46,042 bases of DNA, taken from NCBI GenBank assembly GCA_900315035.1, contig OMXO01000011.1, forward strand, positions 1-46,042. The letters are read 5' to 3'. The notes beneath the pieces were generated by a model. The model was given only the letters and a program-made list of their open reading frames with translations, was not told the origin of the DNA and ran no database searches. Origin of the DNA: an uncultured Prevotella sp. GTDB lineage: Bacteria > Bacteroidota > Bacteroidia > Bacteroidales > Bacteroidaceae. Both the position numbers and the translations under genes were made by a program. The first letter of the stretch is position 1; every line of letters begins with the position of its first letter. This document shows, in pieces, positions 7,931-16,039 of this stretch.

Positions 7931-8479
7931 TTAACCAAATAGTTCTGCATCTTTCATCAAGGGCTGCTTAAGATCTTTTTCACTCGTCAGCACCTGTGCC
8001 GGATCGATGGGCCACTCGATGGCGAGAGCAGGATCATTCCAGCGGATGCCAGCCTCAGCCTGAGGGGCGTAGGGGTTATCAACCTTATAAGTGAAGATAG
8101 CCTCATCGCTCAGCACAAGGAACCCGTGGGCAAACCCGCGAGGGATGAAAAACTGGCGCTTATTGTCCTCGCTCAGCTCGACCATCACATGCTTGCCGAA
8201 GGTAGGACTCGACTTGCGGATATCCACAGCCACATCGAGCACACGTCCCTTAATAACCCGCACGAGTTTCGACTGGGAGTATTCGCCCTTCTGGTAATGA
8301 AGTCCGCGAAGCACACCAAAGGAAGATTTCGATTCGTTATCCTGAATGAAGTTGATTTTACCGATATTGGCTTCAAACTCCGACTGTTTCCAGGCCTCCA
8401 TAAAATAGCCACGAGCATCCTTGAAAACCTTTGGCTCGATGACATAGACGCCTTCAATTTCTGTCTTGATATAGTCCAT
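7931..8479 (-). CDS. rfbC: dTDP-4-dehydrorhamnose 3,5-epimerase
   Basis: A 182-residue cupin-type protein of normal length. The catalytic His61 is in VLRGLHYQ. FIPRGFAHGF and the late YAPQAEAGIRWNDP segment are family signatures. It converts dTDP-4-keto-6-deoxyglucose to the L-lyxo form on the way to dTDP-L-rhamnose for surface glycans. The usual partners rfbA, rfbB and rfbD are not in the window. It is the first gene of a minus-strand transcript rfbC-ugd-lipoprotein, with a promoter immediately upstream. Confidence 0.95.
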   Translation of the reverse strand: MDYIKTEIEGVYVIEPKVFKDARGYFMEAWKQSEFEANIGKINFIQDNESKSSFGVLRGLHYQKGEYSQSKLVRVIKGRVLDVAVDIRKSSPTFGKHVMVELSEDNKRQFFIPRGFAHGFLVLSDEAIFTYKVDNPYAPQAEAGIRWNDPALAIEWPIDPAQVLTSEKDLKQPLMKDAELFG

Positions 8480-8496
8480 TTCTCCAAATTTTTGTG

Positions 8497-8530
8497 CAAA
8501 GGTAATGCAAAAAATCGATTTAAATGCAAA
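8497..8530 (-). promoter_or_regulatory. Promoter of rfbC
   Basis: On the minus strand TTTG (8530-8527), 22 bases, then TACCTTTG (8504-8497), 17 bases before the ATG. It is divergent from the promoter at 8546-8577. Confidence 0.7.
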
Positions 8531-8545
8531 TTTAAGGTTCTTTTA

Positions 8546-8577
8546 TTTGTCTATCTCACAAAAAAGCTTTATCTTTG
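8546..8577 (+). promoter_or_regulatory. Promoter of the HU-CCDC81/SPOR gene
   Basis: TTTG (8546-8549), exactly 20 bases, then TATCTTTG (8570-8577). Transcription would begin near 8583, which is the GTG start codon itself. Confidence 0.75.
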
Positions 8578-8582
8578 CACTC

Positions 8583-9623
8583 GTGATTAAACTTGAACGA
8601 CATATTGAGATACTTTTATTAAGCAACGACTGCGTCATTGTGCCCGATTTAGGTGGCTTTATGGCGCACCACGTTGACGCCCGCTATGACGAGGAGGAAC
8701 AGACGTTTCTGCCGCCATTGCGCACGCTCGGGTTTAATCCGCAGTTGAAGATCAACGACTCGCTGCTGGCTCTCTCGTATGTCGAGGCCTACGATATCAG
8801 CTACCCGGAGGCTATGCAACGCATAGAAGACGAGGTGAACGAGCTGAAGATGCACTTGCAGAACGAGGGATCGTATGAGTTGAATGATATCGGCACACTG
8901 ACGCTGAACGAAGACGGCAATTACGTGTTCTCGCCCTGCGAAGCAGGAATACTGACCCCTACCCTCTATGGTCTCGGCTCGTTCGAGATGCCCAGACTGA
9001 AGCCTGCAGTCGAAGAGGCGAAGCAGGAAGAGCCTGCGGAGGAAACGGCCAAGATGATCGGGCTGGAGCGGTTCAACCCCACGGAAGCGGAAGAAACCGA
9101 CGACGAGGACTGCATCCGTATCAAGTACTCATGGATACGTAACACCGTAGCGGTAGCTGCCGTCTTTATCGCCTTCTTCCTGGCTGCTGTTCCAACAGGC
9201 AAGACAGAGTTGATGACGCGTACTATCAGCAACATCAACAATTCGCTGCTCTTCGGGATGATGTCGAAGGATACGAACACCAGCAAGATTGAAATCAAAA
9301 AATCAGACATCAACAAGGCGCCTATCAAGGTAGATACCATCCTGAAGAAGGATACGGCAAAGATTGTGAGCGAAGCCAAGAGCGACTCTGTAAGAAGTGG
9401 TTTCTGTATCGTTTTAGCCAGTCATGTAACCAAGAAGAATTCGGAAATCTACATTGGCATGCTGAAAGAGAAAGGTCTTGACAGCGCCGAAGTCTATATG
9501 CACAAAAACATCAGGCGCATTATCTGTGGAAATTTCAAGACACACGAAGAAGCCAGTCAGGCATTGGAAGGCATCCATAAATTCAAAGGTCTGGAAGAGG
9601 CGTGGGTCTATAAGTTCAACTAA
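8583..9623 (+). CDS. HU-CCDC81 and SPOR domain membrane protein
   Basis: A 346-residue protein. Residues 1-136 are the paired HU-type domains of the bacterial CCDC81 family (CVIVPDLGGFMAHHV, then LRTLGFNPQLKINDSLL). Residues 140-180 are an acidic linker. A single membrane helix spans about 187-204 with Arg/Lys before it, so the N-terminus is cytoplasmic. Residues 272-346 are a SPOR domain, which in other proteins binds denuded peptidoglycan. The start is GTG at 8583. The upstream frame back to 8505 is rejected because it lies before and within the promoter, and the next ATG (8659) would cut into the HU fold. The message would have little or no leader. Likely role: linking chromosome and cell wall; this is inference. 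It is followed 12 bases later by a zinc-ribbon/FHA gene. Confidence 0.88.
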   Translation: MIKLERHIEILLLSNDCVIVPDLGGFMAHHVDARYDEEEQTFLPPLRTLGFNPQLKINDSLLALSYVEAYDISYPEAMQRIEDEVNELKMHLQNEGSYELNDIGTLTLNEDGNYVFSPCEAGILTPTLYGLGSFEMPRLKPAVEEAKQEEPAEETAKMIGLERFNPTEAEETDDEDCIRIKYSWIRNTVAVAAVFIAFFLAAVPTGKTELMTRTISNINNSLLFGMMSKDTNTSKIEIKKSDINKAPIKVDTILKKDTAKIVSEAKSDSVRSGFCIVLASHVTKKNSEIYIGMLKEKGLDSAEVYMHKNIRRIICGNFKTHEEASQALEGIHKFKGLEEAWVYKFN

Positions 9624-9635
9624 CCTGCTGATATC

Positions 9636-10169
9636 ATGAAAAGAGTTCGCTGTCCGAAATGCGACCAATACATCACGTTTGATGAGACGAAATACACGAC
9701 TGGTCAGTCGCTGGTATTCAAGTGTCCAGACTGCGGCAAGGAGTTTGGCATCCGTATCGGCGTGAGTAAACTGAAGGAGCGCCAGAAGGACGAGAATCCC
9801 GACGAACAGGCCAATGAAGAAGGCTGCGGCTCGATTGTAGTGATAGAAAACGTGTTCCACTACAAGCAGGTCATCCCCCTCCGGATGGGTGATAACGTCA
9901 TCGGCAGATACCAGAAAGGCAATCCCGCCAATACAGCCTTTGAGACCGTTGATCCCAGCGTAGATCTCAATCACTGTACTATCACCGTCAGTCGCGACAA
10001 GCGGGGCCATCTGAGATACACCCTGAAAGACAACAACAGCAACACGGGAACCTTCGTGGACAACGTGGAACTGAACCCCAAGGAGCGTCGTATCATCAGC
10101 GACGGCACACTCTTTACCGTAGGCGCTACAAGTATCATTTTGCGCAGTGCTGACAGTAAAGATGAATAA
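9636..10169 (+). CDS. Zinc-ribbon and FHA domain protein
   Basis: A 177-residue protein. The N-terminal zinc ribbon has two CxxC pairs (CPKC near residue 6 and CPDC near 32). Residues about 80-170 form a forkhead-associated domain (GRYQKGN, then DLNHCTITV, NNSNTGTFVDN). FHA domains bind phosphothreonine peptides or act as assembly modules; no kinase gene is in the window. No signal peptide or membrane helix is seen, so it is cytoplasmic. Its close spacing after the HU/SPOR gene suggests one transcript and perhaps a shared process. Domain calls are firm, role unknown. Confidence 0.85.
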   Translation: MKRVRCPKCDQYITFDETKYTTGQSLVFKCPDCGKEFGIRIGVSKLKERQKDENPDEQANEEGCGSIVVIENVFHYKQVIPLRMGDNVIGRYQKGNPANTAFETVDPSVDLNHCTITVSRDKRGHLRYTLKDNNSNTGTFVDNVELNPKERRIISDGTLFTVGATSIILRSADSKDE

Positions 10170-10176
10170 AAATGCA

Positions 10177-10194
10177 TAATTTCTTAAGAAATTA
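10177..10194. repeat. Perfect 18-base palindrome
   Basis: TAATTTCTTAAGAAATTA lies eight bases after the stop of the FHA gene. As RNA it would form a stem without a T-tail, so it could be a weak terminator, a processing site or an operator. A second inverted repeat (GTCTTAT at 10197-10203 with ATAAGAC at 10220-10226) follows it. Confidence 0.5.
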
Positions 10195-10248
10195 AGGTCT
10201 TATCTCAGATTTCTTTGAAATAAGACACGTTTTACGATTATTTTTTTG

Positions 10249-10256
10249 TATCTTTG
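10249..10256 (+). promoter_or_regulatory. -7 promoter element of the purU-his-lys run
   Basis: TATCTTTG matches TAnnTTTG and lies 34 bases before the purU ATG. No later promoter of this form is seen in the short gaps down to 22213, so it may drive the whole run. The -33 element is not clear. Confidence 0.65.
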
Positions 10257-10290
10257 CGCCTTGAAATTTCAAAAGAACAAAAAGTAATAG

Positions 10291-11154
10291 ATGGAAACAA
10301 CTGCAATTTTGCTGCTCCACTGTCCTGACCAACAGGGCATCATCTCGGAAGTGACTAAATTTATCACCGACAACAAGGGAAACATCGTTTACCTCGACCA
10401 ATATGTGGACAAGGTAGAAGGCATGTTCTTCATGCGTATAGAATGGGAACTTGAAGGATTCCTCATCCCCCGAGACAAGCTTTACGACTATATCACGACG
10501 CTCTATGCCCAGCGCTATCAGATGAAGTTCAGTCTGTATTACAGCGACAAGCGTCCGAGAATGGCCATCTTCGTGTCGAAGATGAGTCACTGTCTCTACG
10601 ACCTGTTGGCCCGTTGGAAGGCGGGAGAGTTTAACTGCGATATCCCCTGTATCATCTCGAACCATGAGGATCTGCGCTATGTGGCAGACCAGTTTGGAAT
10701 CCCCTACTACGTTTGGAGCATCAAGAAAGACCACTCCAACAAAGAGGAGGTGGAGAAAGCCGAGATGGAACTGCTGAAGAAAGAAGACATCTCATTCATC
10801 GTGCTGGCCCGCTATATGCAGATCATCAGCGACGAGATGATTGCTGAGTATCCGCATCACATCATCAATATCCACCACTCGTTCCTGCCCGCATTCATCG
10901 GAGCCAAGCCCTATCATCAGGCTTACGAGCGCGGTGTGAAGATCATCGGTGCCACCAGCCATTACGTGACAGCCGACCTCGATGCAGGACCTATCATCGA
11001 ACAGGATGTGACACGCATCACCCACAAAGACACCCCAGAGAGTCTTGTGCTGAAGGGCAAGGACCTGGAAAAGATTGTGCTGTCGCACGCTGTATCGAAG
11101 CATATCCAGCGTAAGATTCTCACCTATAAGAACAAAACGATTATCTTCTCATAA
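10291..11154 (+). CDS. purU: Formyltetrahydrofolate deformylase
   Basis: A 287-residue protein. Residues 1-85 are an ACT domain (LLLHCPDQQGIISEVTKF). Residues 88-287 are a formyltransferase fold with the catalytic set Asn193-His195 (INIHHSFLP) and Asp231 (TADLDAGPI). It hydrolyses 10-formyl-THF to formate and THF. The ACT domain with the IGAKPYHQA segment marks PurU rather than PurN. Its stop overlaps the ATG of hisH by one base (TAATG). Histidine synthesis releases AICAR, which needs 10-formyl-THF to re-enter purines, so placing purU with his genes may balance folate use (inference). Confidence 0.95.
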   Translation: METTAILLLHCPDQQGIISEVTKFITDNKGNIVYLDQYVDKVEGMFFMRIEWELEGFLIPRDKLYDYITTLYAQRYQMKFSLYYSDKRPRMAIFVSKMSHCLYDLLARWKAGEFNCDIPCIISNHEDLRYVADQFGIPYYVWSIKKDHSNKEEVEKAEMELLKKEDISFIVLARYMQIISDEMIAEYPHHIINIHHSFLPAFIGAKPYHQAYERGVKIIGATSHYVTADLDAGPIIEQDVTRITHKDTPESLVLKGKDLEKIVLSHAVSKHIQRKILTYKNKTIIFS

Positions 11155-11777
11155 TGAACATAGCCATCGTAAAATATAATGCAGGTAATATCTACTCGGT
11201 GGTGAACGCCCTACGAAGGATGGGTATCGAGCCACTGCTTACCGATGATCCTGAAGAGTTGAGGAAAGCCGATCGCGTGCTCTTCCCAGGACAGGGCGAG
11301 GCGCGTGGGGCGATGGAATACCTGAAGGCCCGCAGGCTCGACGAGGTCATCCGCGACCTTAAGCAGCCAGTATTCGGCATCTGCGTAGGACAGCAACTGC
11401 TCTGCAAGCACTCTGAAGAGGGCGATGTGGACTGTATCGGTATCTTCAACGCTGAAGTGAAGCGTTTCCGCCCTGAGAAACATGAAGACAAGGTACCCTG
11501 CATGGGGTGGAATGAGTTAGAGGTAAGTGGTGAGTGGAGAGAGGTAAGAGGTGAGTACCAGACGAACCCGCTGATGGAAGGACTCGGAGAACATCCCTAT
11601 GTGTATTTCGTGCACAGTTACTATGTGCCAGTATGCGAGGAGACGATTGCGACAGCCAATTATATCCTGCCCTACTCTGCCTCGATGCATAAAGACAATT
11701 TCTACACCTGCCAGTTCCACCCCGAAAAGAGTGGCAAGGTAGGCGAGCAAATCCTCAAGAATTTCATGGAACTATGA
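11154..11777 (+). CDS. hisH: Imidazole glycerol phosphate synthase, glutaminase subunit
   Basis: A 207-residue class I glutaminase with nucleophile Cys77 (FGICVGQQLL) and the His189/Glu191 pair (QFHPEKSG). It hydrolyses glutamine and passes ammonia to HisF for imidazole ring closure. Most HisH proteins are near 196-200 residues. The excess here is a tandem heptad, EVSGEWR then EVRGEYQ (residues 123-136), between the MGWN motif and the YFVHSYY strand. It is encoded by two near-identical 21-base units. Its end overlaps hisA by four bases (ATGA). Confidence 0.95.
   Translation: MNIAIVKYNAGNIYSVVNALRRMGIEPLLTDDPEELRKADRVLFPGQGEARGAMEYLKARRLDEVIRDLKQPVFGICVGQQLLCKHSEEGDVDCIGIFNAEVKRFRPEKHEDKVPCMGWNELEVSGEWREVRGEYQTNPLMEGLGEHPYVYFVHSYYVPVCEETIATANYILPYSASMHKDNFYTCQFHPEKSGKVGEQILKNFMEL
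11520..11561 (+). repeat. In-frame 21-base tandem repeat inside hisH
   Basis: GAGGTAAGTGGTGAGT (11520-11535) and GAGGTAAGAGGTGAGT (11541-11556) match at 15 of 16 positions with a period of 21 bases, adding two seven-residue units to HisH without breaking the frame. Confidence 0.8.
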
Positions 11778-12499
11778 TAGAGTTAATACCCGCCATAGAT
11801 ATCATTAACGGTCAGTGCGTGAGACTGACGAAAGGCGACTACGACCAGAAGACCGTCTATCGCGACGCTCCTGCTGAGGTTGCCAAAGAGTTTGAGGCGC
11901 TTGGATTCAAGCGGCTGCACGTGGTGGATCTCGATGGTGCGAAGTCAAAGCATATCGTCAATGACGGTGTGCTGAAGGCTATCACATCCGAGACCCATCT
12001 CCAAGTGGATTTCGGCGGAGGCATCAAGACCGACGAGGACTTGGAGAAGGCCTTTGCCTCGGGCGCAGCGATGGTGACTGTCGGCTCGATTGCTGTCACA
12101 AATCCCGACCTCTTCATGGGGTGGTTGGAGAAATACGGTGCTGAGCGCATGATACTGGGTGCCGACGTGAGACACGGGAAGATCAGCATCAACGGGTGGA
12201 AGGAAGATTCGTCAGAAGACCTCCTGCCCTTCCTGAAGAAATACATCGATGCAGGTGTGAAGAACGTGCTGTGTACGGAAATCTCCAAGGACGGTACACT
12301 CGCAGGCCCCGCCATCGAACTCTACCAGCAAGTGATGGACGCTTATCCGCAACTGCACCTCATTGCCAGCGGCGGTGTCTCATCCCAAGAAGACATCGTT
12401 GCCCTCAACAAAGCCGGCATCCCTGCCGTCGTGTTTGGAAAGGCTATCTATGAAGGAAAAATCAATCTGAAAGCATTATGGGACTGGCAAAACGCATAA
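11774..12499 (+). CDS. hisA: ProFAR isomerase (HisA)
   Basis: A 241-residue TIM barrel, normal length. The catalytic Asp9 lies in [14 protein letters not shown] and phosphate-binding loops are seen at [10 protein letters not shown] and [10 protein letters not shown]. It isomerises ProFAR to PRFAR in histidine synthesis. It starts inside the hisH stop (ATGA) and runs 22 bases into hisF, which indicates translational coupling. PriA-type dual function is not expected outside actinobacteria. Confidence 0.96.
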   Translation: MIELIPAIDIINGQCVRLTKGDYDQKTVYRDAPAEVAKEFEALGFKRLHVVDLDGAKSKHIVNDGVLKAITSETHLQVDFGGGIKTDEDLEKAFASGAAMVTVGSIAVTNPDLFMGWLEKYGAERMILGADVRHGKISINGWKEDSSEDLLPFLKKYIDAGVKNVLCTEISKDGTLAGPAIELYQQVMDAYPQLHLIASGGVSSQEDIVALNKAGIPAVVFGKAIYEGKINLKALWDWQNA

Positions 12500-13236
12500 T
12501 ACCCTGCCTCGACGTGAAGGACGGTGAGACCGTCAAAGGCACAAACTTCGTGAACCTGCGAAGTGCAGGCGATCCTGTGGCGCTGGGCAAGGCCTATAGT
12601 GAGCAAGGAGCCGACGAACTATGCTTCCTTGACATCACAGCCTCCTTCGAAGGGCGCAAGACCTTTACAGAGATGGTGACACGCGTGGCACAGGAAATCA
12701 ACATCCCGTTCACCGTAGGCGGAGGTGTCAACGAACTAAGTGATGTGGAACGGCTACTCTATGCGGGTGCCGACAAGGTCAGTGTGAACTCTGCCGCCAT
12801 CCGCAGGCCAGAACTTATCAATGAGATCACCAACCGCTTTGGGTCGCAGGTATGCGTGGTAGCCATCGATGCCCGTCTCGACGAAGACGGTTGGCACTGC
12901 TATCTGAAAGGCGGACGAGAGCGCACAGAGCGAGGGCTCTTTGAGTGGGCCCACGAGGCACAGGAACGCGGTGCAGGCGAGATACTCTTCACATCGATGA
13001 ATCATGACGGTGTGAAAGAAGGCTATGCCAACGAGGCACTGCGCCAATTGGCCGATAACCTCTCGATTCCAATCATCGCCAGTGGTGGTGCGGGCTGCAA
13101 GGAGCATTTCCGCGACACCTTCATCGAAGGTCATTCTGATGCCGCCCTGGCTGCCTCAGTGTTCCACTTCGGTGAGATTCCCATCCCCGAACTCAAACAG
13201 TATCTGAAATCAGAAGGAATTAACGTAAGAATATGA
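12478..13236 (+). CDS. hisF: Imidazole glycerol phosphate synthase, cyclase subunit
   Basis: A 252-residue TIM barrel with [15 protein letters not shown] at its start (catalytic Asp12) and the second catalytic Asp in VAIDARLD. It uses ammonia from HisH to convert PRFAR to imidazole glycerol phosphate and AICAR. The start at 12478 overlaps hisA by 22 bases and gives the usual N-terminus; no later ATG would keep the first strand. It overlaps hisIE by four bases (ATGA). Confidence 0.97.
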   Translation: MGLAKRIIPCLDVKDGETVKGTNFVNLRSAGDPVALGKAYSEQGADELCFLDITASFEGRKTFTEMVTRVAQEINIPFTVGGGVNELSDVERLLYAGADKVSVNSAAIRRPELINEITNRFGSQVCVVAIDARLDEDGWHCYLKGGRERTERGLFEWAHEAQERGAGEILFTSMNHDGVKEGYANEALRQLADNLSIPIIASGGAGCKEHFRDTFIEGHSDAALAASVFHFGEIPIPELKQYLKSEGINVRI

Positions 13237-13880
13237 AAATAGATTTTGAAAAGAGCGGCGGACTCGTACCCGCCATCGTGCAAGATGCCGTCACCAAGAA
13301 CGTGCTTATGCTGGGTTATATGAACCAGGAGGCCTTCGACAAGACCATTGAAACGAAGAAGGTGACTTTCTGGAGTCGTTCACGTAACTGTCTGTGGACA
13401 AAGGGTGAGACATCAGGCAATTTCCTCCACCTCGTAGATATCAAAGTGGACTGCGATAACGACACACTATTGGTAAAAGCCCATCCTGACGGCCCCACCT
13501 GTCATACTGGCACCGACACCTGTTGGGCGGAAAGCAATGACTCGAACCCAATGCTCTTTCTAACTGAGCTTCAAGACTTTATCTATCGTCGCCACGAAGA
13601 GATGCCTGAAGGCAGTTATACCACAAAACTCTTTAAGGACGGTGTAAAGCGTATCGCCCAGAAAGTTGGCGAAGAGGCATTGGAGTCGGTCATCGAGGCC
13701 TGTACGGGTACCAACGAACAATTATCGTACGAAGTGTCGGATATGCTCTATCACCTACTCGTGCTGCTCACAGCCAAGGGGATGCGTATAGAAGATGTGG
13801 CTGCCGAACTGCAGAAGCGCCACGATCCTAACTGGGATGCCAAGCGTCGGCATGCCAAGGCTGCAGGTGAAATGAAATAA
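13233..13880 (+). CDS. hisI: Phosphoribosyl-AMP cyclohydrolase / phosphoribosyl-ATP pyrophosphatase
   Basis: A 215-residue two-domain enzyme. The HisI cyclohydrolase domain (about 1-110) carries the metal motif [11 protein letters not shown] and the two cysteines in [10 protein letters not shown]. The HisE pyrophosphohydrolase domain (about 112-205) follows with [13 protein letters not shown]. Together they perform steps 2 and 3 of histidine synthesis. The fusion is common in enteric bacteria and Bacteroidetes. It ends the four-gene his block; hisG, hisD, hisC and hisB are not in this window. Confidence 0.96.
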   Translation: MKIDFEKSGGLVPAIVQDAVTKNVLMLGYMNQEAFDKTIETKKVTFWSRSRNCLWTKGETSGNFLHLVDIKVDCDNDTLLVKAHPDGPTCHTGTDTCWAESNDSNPMLFLTELQDFIYRRHEEMPEGSYTTKLFKDGVKRIAQKVGEEALESVIEACTGTNEQLSYEVSDMLYHLLVLLTAKGMRIEDVAAELQKRHDPNWDAKRRHAKAAGEMK

Positions 13881-13903
13881 TCATAATAACAAATCATAAG
13901 AAG

Positions 13904-14656
13904 ATGCTGATCAGTTACAAAAACGCCAATATTTACCAGCGACACGGTATCTGCGTCCTGAAGAATATAAACTTTCAGGTAGAGGAAGGACAGTTTATCT
14001 ACCTTATCGGACGTGTAGGTAGCGGAAAGACCACCCTGATGCGAACCCTCTATTGTGAGCTTGACATCGATGAAGCCGACGAGGCCACGGTGCTGGGTCA
14101 CGACCTGCTGACCATCAGACGGAAAGAGATACCTGCCCTCAGAAGAGAGATGGGCGTGGTGTTTCAGGATTTCCAACTGCTTGCAGACCGTTCTGTCTAT
14201 AAGAACCTTGAGTTTGTGCTGAAGGCTACAGGCTGGAAGAAGAAAGACGGTATCAGCGAACGTATTCAGGAAGTGCTGGAAGCCGTAGGTATGGGCGACA
14301 AAGGAGACCGCATGCCATTTGAGCTCTCAGGAGGCGAGCAACAGCGAGTAGCTATTGCCAGAGCCATTCTGAATCGCCCGAAGCTCATCCTTGCCGATGA
14401 GCCCACAGGTAATCTCGACCCTGAGACTTCAGTAGATATCATCAAACTGTTGTTCCGCATCTCCAACGAGGGAACGGCTGTAGTGATGTCAACCCATAAC
14501 CTACCCCTGATTGAAGCCAACCCCAGCATCACCTATCGCTGTCAGGATGCGAAGATGGAAAATATAACTAACGATTTCCACCACTTGGTGATCGTGGATG
14601 ACACACCTGATACGGACGAGACCAAGGTAAGGTATTCGGAAAGAGAAGAAATTTGA
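13904..14656 (+). CDS. ftsE: FtsE-type ABC transporter ATP-binding protein
   Basis: A 250-residue ATPase with Walker [10 protein letters not shown] (about 38-46), Q-loop VFQDFQ, signature LSGGEQQR, Walker [13 protein letters not shown] and switch His in STHN. The sequence around the Q-loop and [18 protein letters not shown] fits FtsE, which with the membrane protein FtsX controls peptidoglycan hydrolases at division. It is longer than most FtsE (about 220) by an acidic C-terminal tail. No ftsX-like gene is adjacent. It is preceded by hisIE (23 bases) and followed by lysC (24 bases). A LolD/MacB-type ATPase is the alternative. Confidence 0.82.
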   Translation: MLISYKNANIYQRHGICVLKNINFQVEEGQFIYLIGRVGSGKTTLMRTLYCELDIDEADEATVLGHDLLTIRRKEIPALRREMGVVFQDFQLLADRSVYKNLEFVLKATGWKKKDGISERIQEVLEAVGMGDKGDRMPFELSGGEQQRVAIARAILNRPKLILADEPTGNLDPETSVDIIKLLFRISNEGTAVVMSTHNLPLIEANPSITYRCQDAKMENITNDFHHLVIVDDTPDTDETKVRYSEREEI

Positions 14657-14680
14657 TAGAACAATAAAAAACATAAGATT

Positions 14681-16000
14681 ATGAAAGTGATGAAATTCGG
14701 CGGTACGTCCGTCGGCACCCCACAAAGAATGAAAGAGGTGACCAATCTTGTTACCAAGTCAGGAGAGCCCGTCTTCGTTGTGCTCTCTGCTATGTCAGGA
14801 ACCACCAACTCGCTTGTAGAGATTTCGGACTATCTCTATAAGAAGAACCCCGACGGTGCTAATGAGGTTATCAACCGTTTGGAGCAGAAGTATGCCAAGC
14901 ATGTGGAAGAACTCTACAGCAGCAACGAGACAAAAGCTGCTACCAACGAGTTTCTTCGCAGCGAATTCGACTATCTCCGCTCATTCACCAAGGAACTGTT
15001 CACCAGTTTTGAGGAGAAAGCCATTGTGGCTCAGGGAGAAATCATTTCGACCAACATGGTGGTAAACTATATGAATGAACAGGGTATCAAGGCTGTGCTT
15101 ATCAATGCCCTCGACTTCATGCGGACAGACAAGAACTCAGAGCCAGACCCCGTGTATATCAAGGAGAAGCTGCACGCCATTCTCGAAGAAAACCAGGGTG
15201 CCCAGGTATATCTTACCCAGGGTTTCATCTGCCGTAATGCCTATGGCGAGGTAGATAACTTACAGCGTGGCGGCAGCGACTATACAGCCTCGCTCATCGG
15301 TGCTGCCATCAATGCCGAAGAGATTCAGATCTGGACAGATATCGACGGCATGCACAACAACGATCCCCGTATCGTTGACAAGACAGAACCCGTGCACCAG
15401 CTCCATTTCGAGGAGGCAGCAGAGTTGGCCTATTTCGGAGCGAAAATCCTGCACCCCACTTGTGTGCAGCCTGCTAAATATGCCGGTATTCCTGTACGTC
15501 TGCTGAACACGATGGATCCTGATGCCGAGGGAACAACCATCAGCAACAAGACAGAATACGGCAAGATCAAGGCTATCGCCGCCAAAGACAATATCACAGC
15601 CATCAAGATCAAGTCGAGCCGCATGCTCCTGGCTACAGGCTTCCTGCGCAAGGTCTTCGAGATCTTCGAGAGTTACCAGACGAGTATTGATATGATCTGT
15701 ACTTCTGAGGTGGGCGTATCGATGAGTATCGACAACTCAGCACATCTCGGAGAAATCGTTGACGAACTGAAGAAATATGGCACCGTAACGGTTGATACCA
15801 ATATGTGTATCGTCTGCGTCGTAGGCGACCTTGACTGGTCGAACATCGGCTTTGAGACACTGGCGCTCGATGCCATGAAGGATATCCCCGTTCGTATGGT
15901 AAGTTATGGAGGTTCAAACTACAACATCTCATTCCTCATCCGTGAGGAGGACAAGAAGCGTGCACTTCAGAGCCTCAGCAACACTATTTTCAAGAAATAA
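14681..16000 (+). CDS. lysC: Aspartate kinase, monofunctional
   Basis: A 439-residue protein. The kinase domain begins MKVMKFGGTSVG, with the substrate segment RGGSDYTASLIGAA and TDIDGMHNNDPRIV. Two ACT domains follow from about residue 300. It phosphorylates aspartate, the first step to lysine, threonine, methionine and diaminopimelate. It has no homoserine dehydrogenase domain. Pairing with lysA, 39 bases downstream, suggests the lysine/DAP branch and likely lysine feedback through the ACT domains (inference). No lysine riboswitch fits in the 24-base gap upstream. Confidence 0.95.
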   Translation: MKVMKFGGTSVGTPQRMKEVTNLVTKSGEPVFVVLSAMSGTTNSLVEISDYLYKKNPDGANEVINRLEQKYAKHVEELYSSNETKAATNEFLRSEFDYLRSFTKELFTSFEEKAIVAQGEIISTNMVVNYMNEQGIKAVLINALDFMRTDKNSEPDPVYIKEKLHAILEENQGAQVYLTQGFICRNAYGEVDNLQRGGSDYTASLIGAAINAEEIQIWTDIDGMHNNDPRIVDKTEPVHQLHFEEAAELAYFGAKILHPTCVQPAKYAGIPVRLLNTMDPDAEGTTISNKTEYGKIKAIAAKDNITAIKIKSSRMLLATGFLRKVFEIFESYQTSIDMICTSEVGVSMSIDNSAHLGEIVDELKKYGTVTVDTNMCIVCVVGDLDWSNIGFETLALDAMKDIPVRMVSYGGSNYNISFLIREEDKKRALQSLSNTIFKK

Positions 16001-16039
16001 AAACGCCCCACAACACAACACAGCAAAAATAAGACTGAT

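Noticed and set aside
14657-14680. Possible lysine riboswitch before lysC
   Set aside because: Only 24 bases separate ftsE from lysC, far too short for the known L-box structure.
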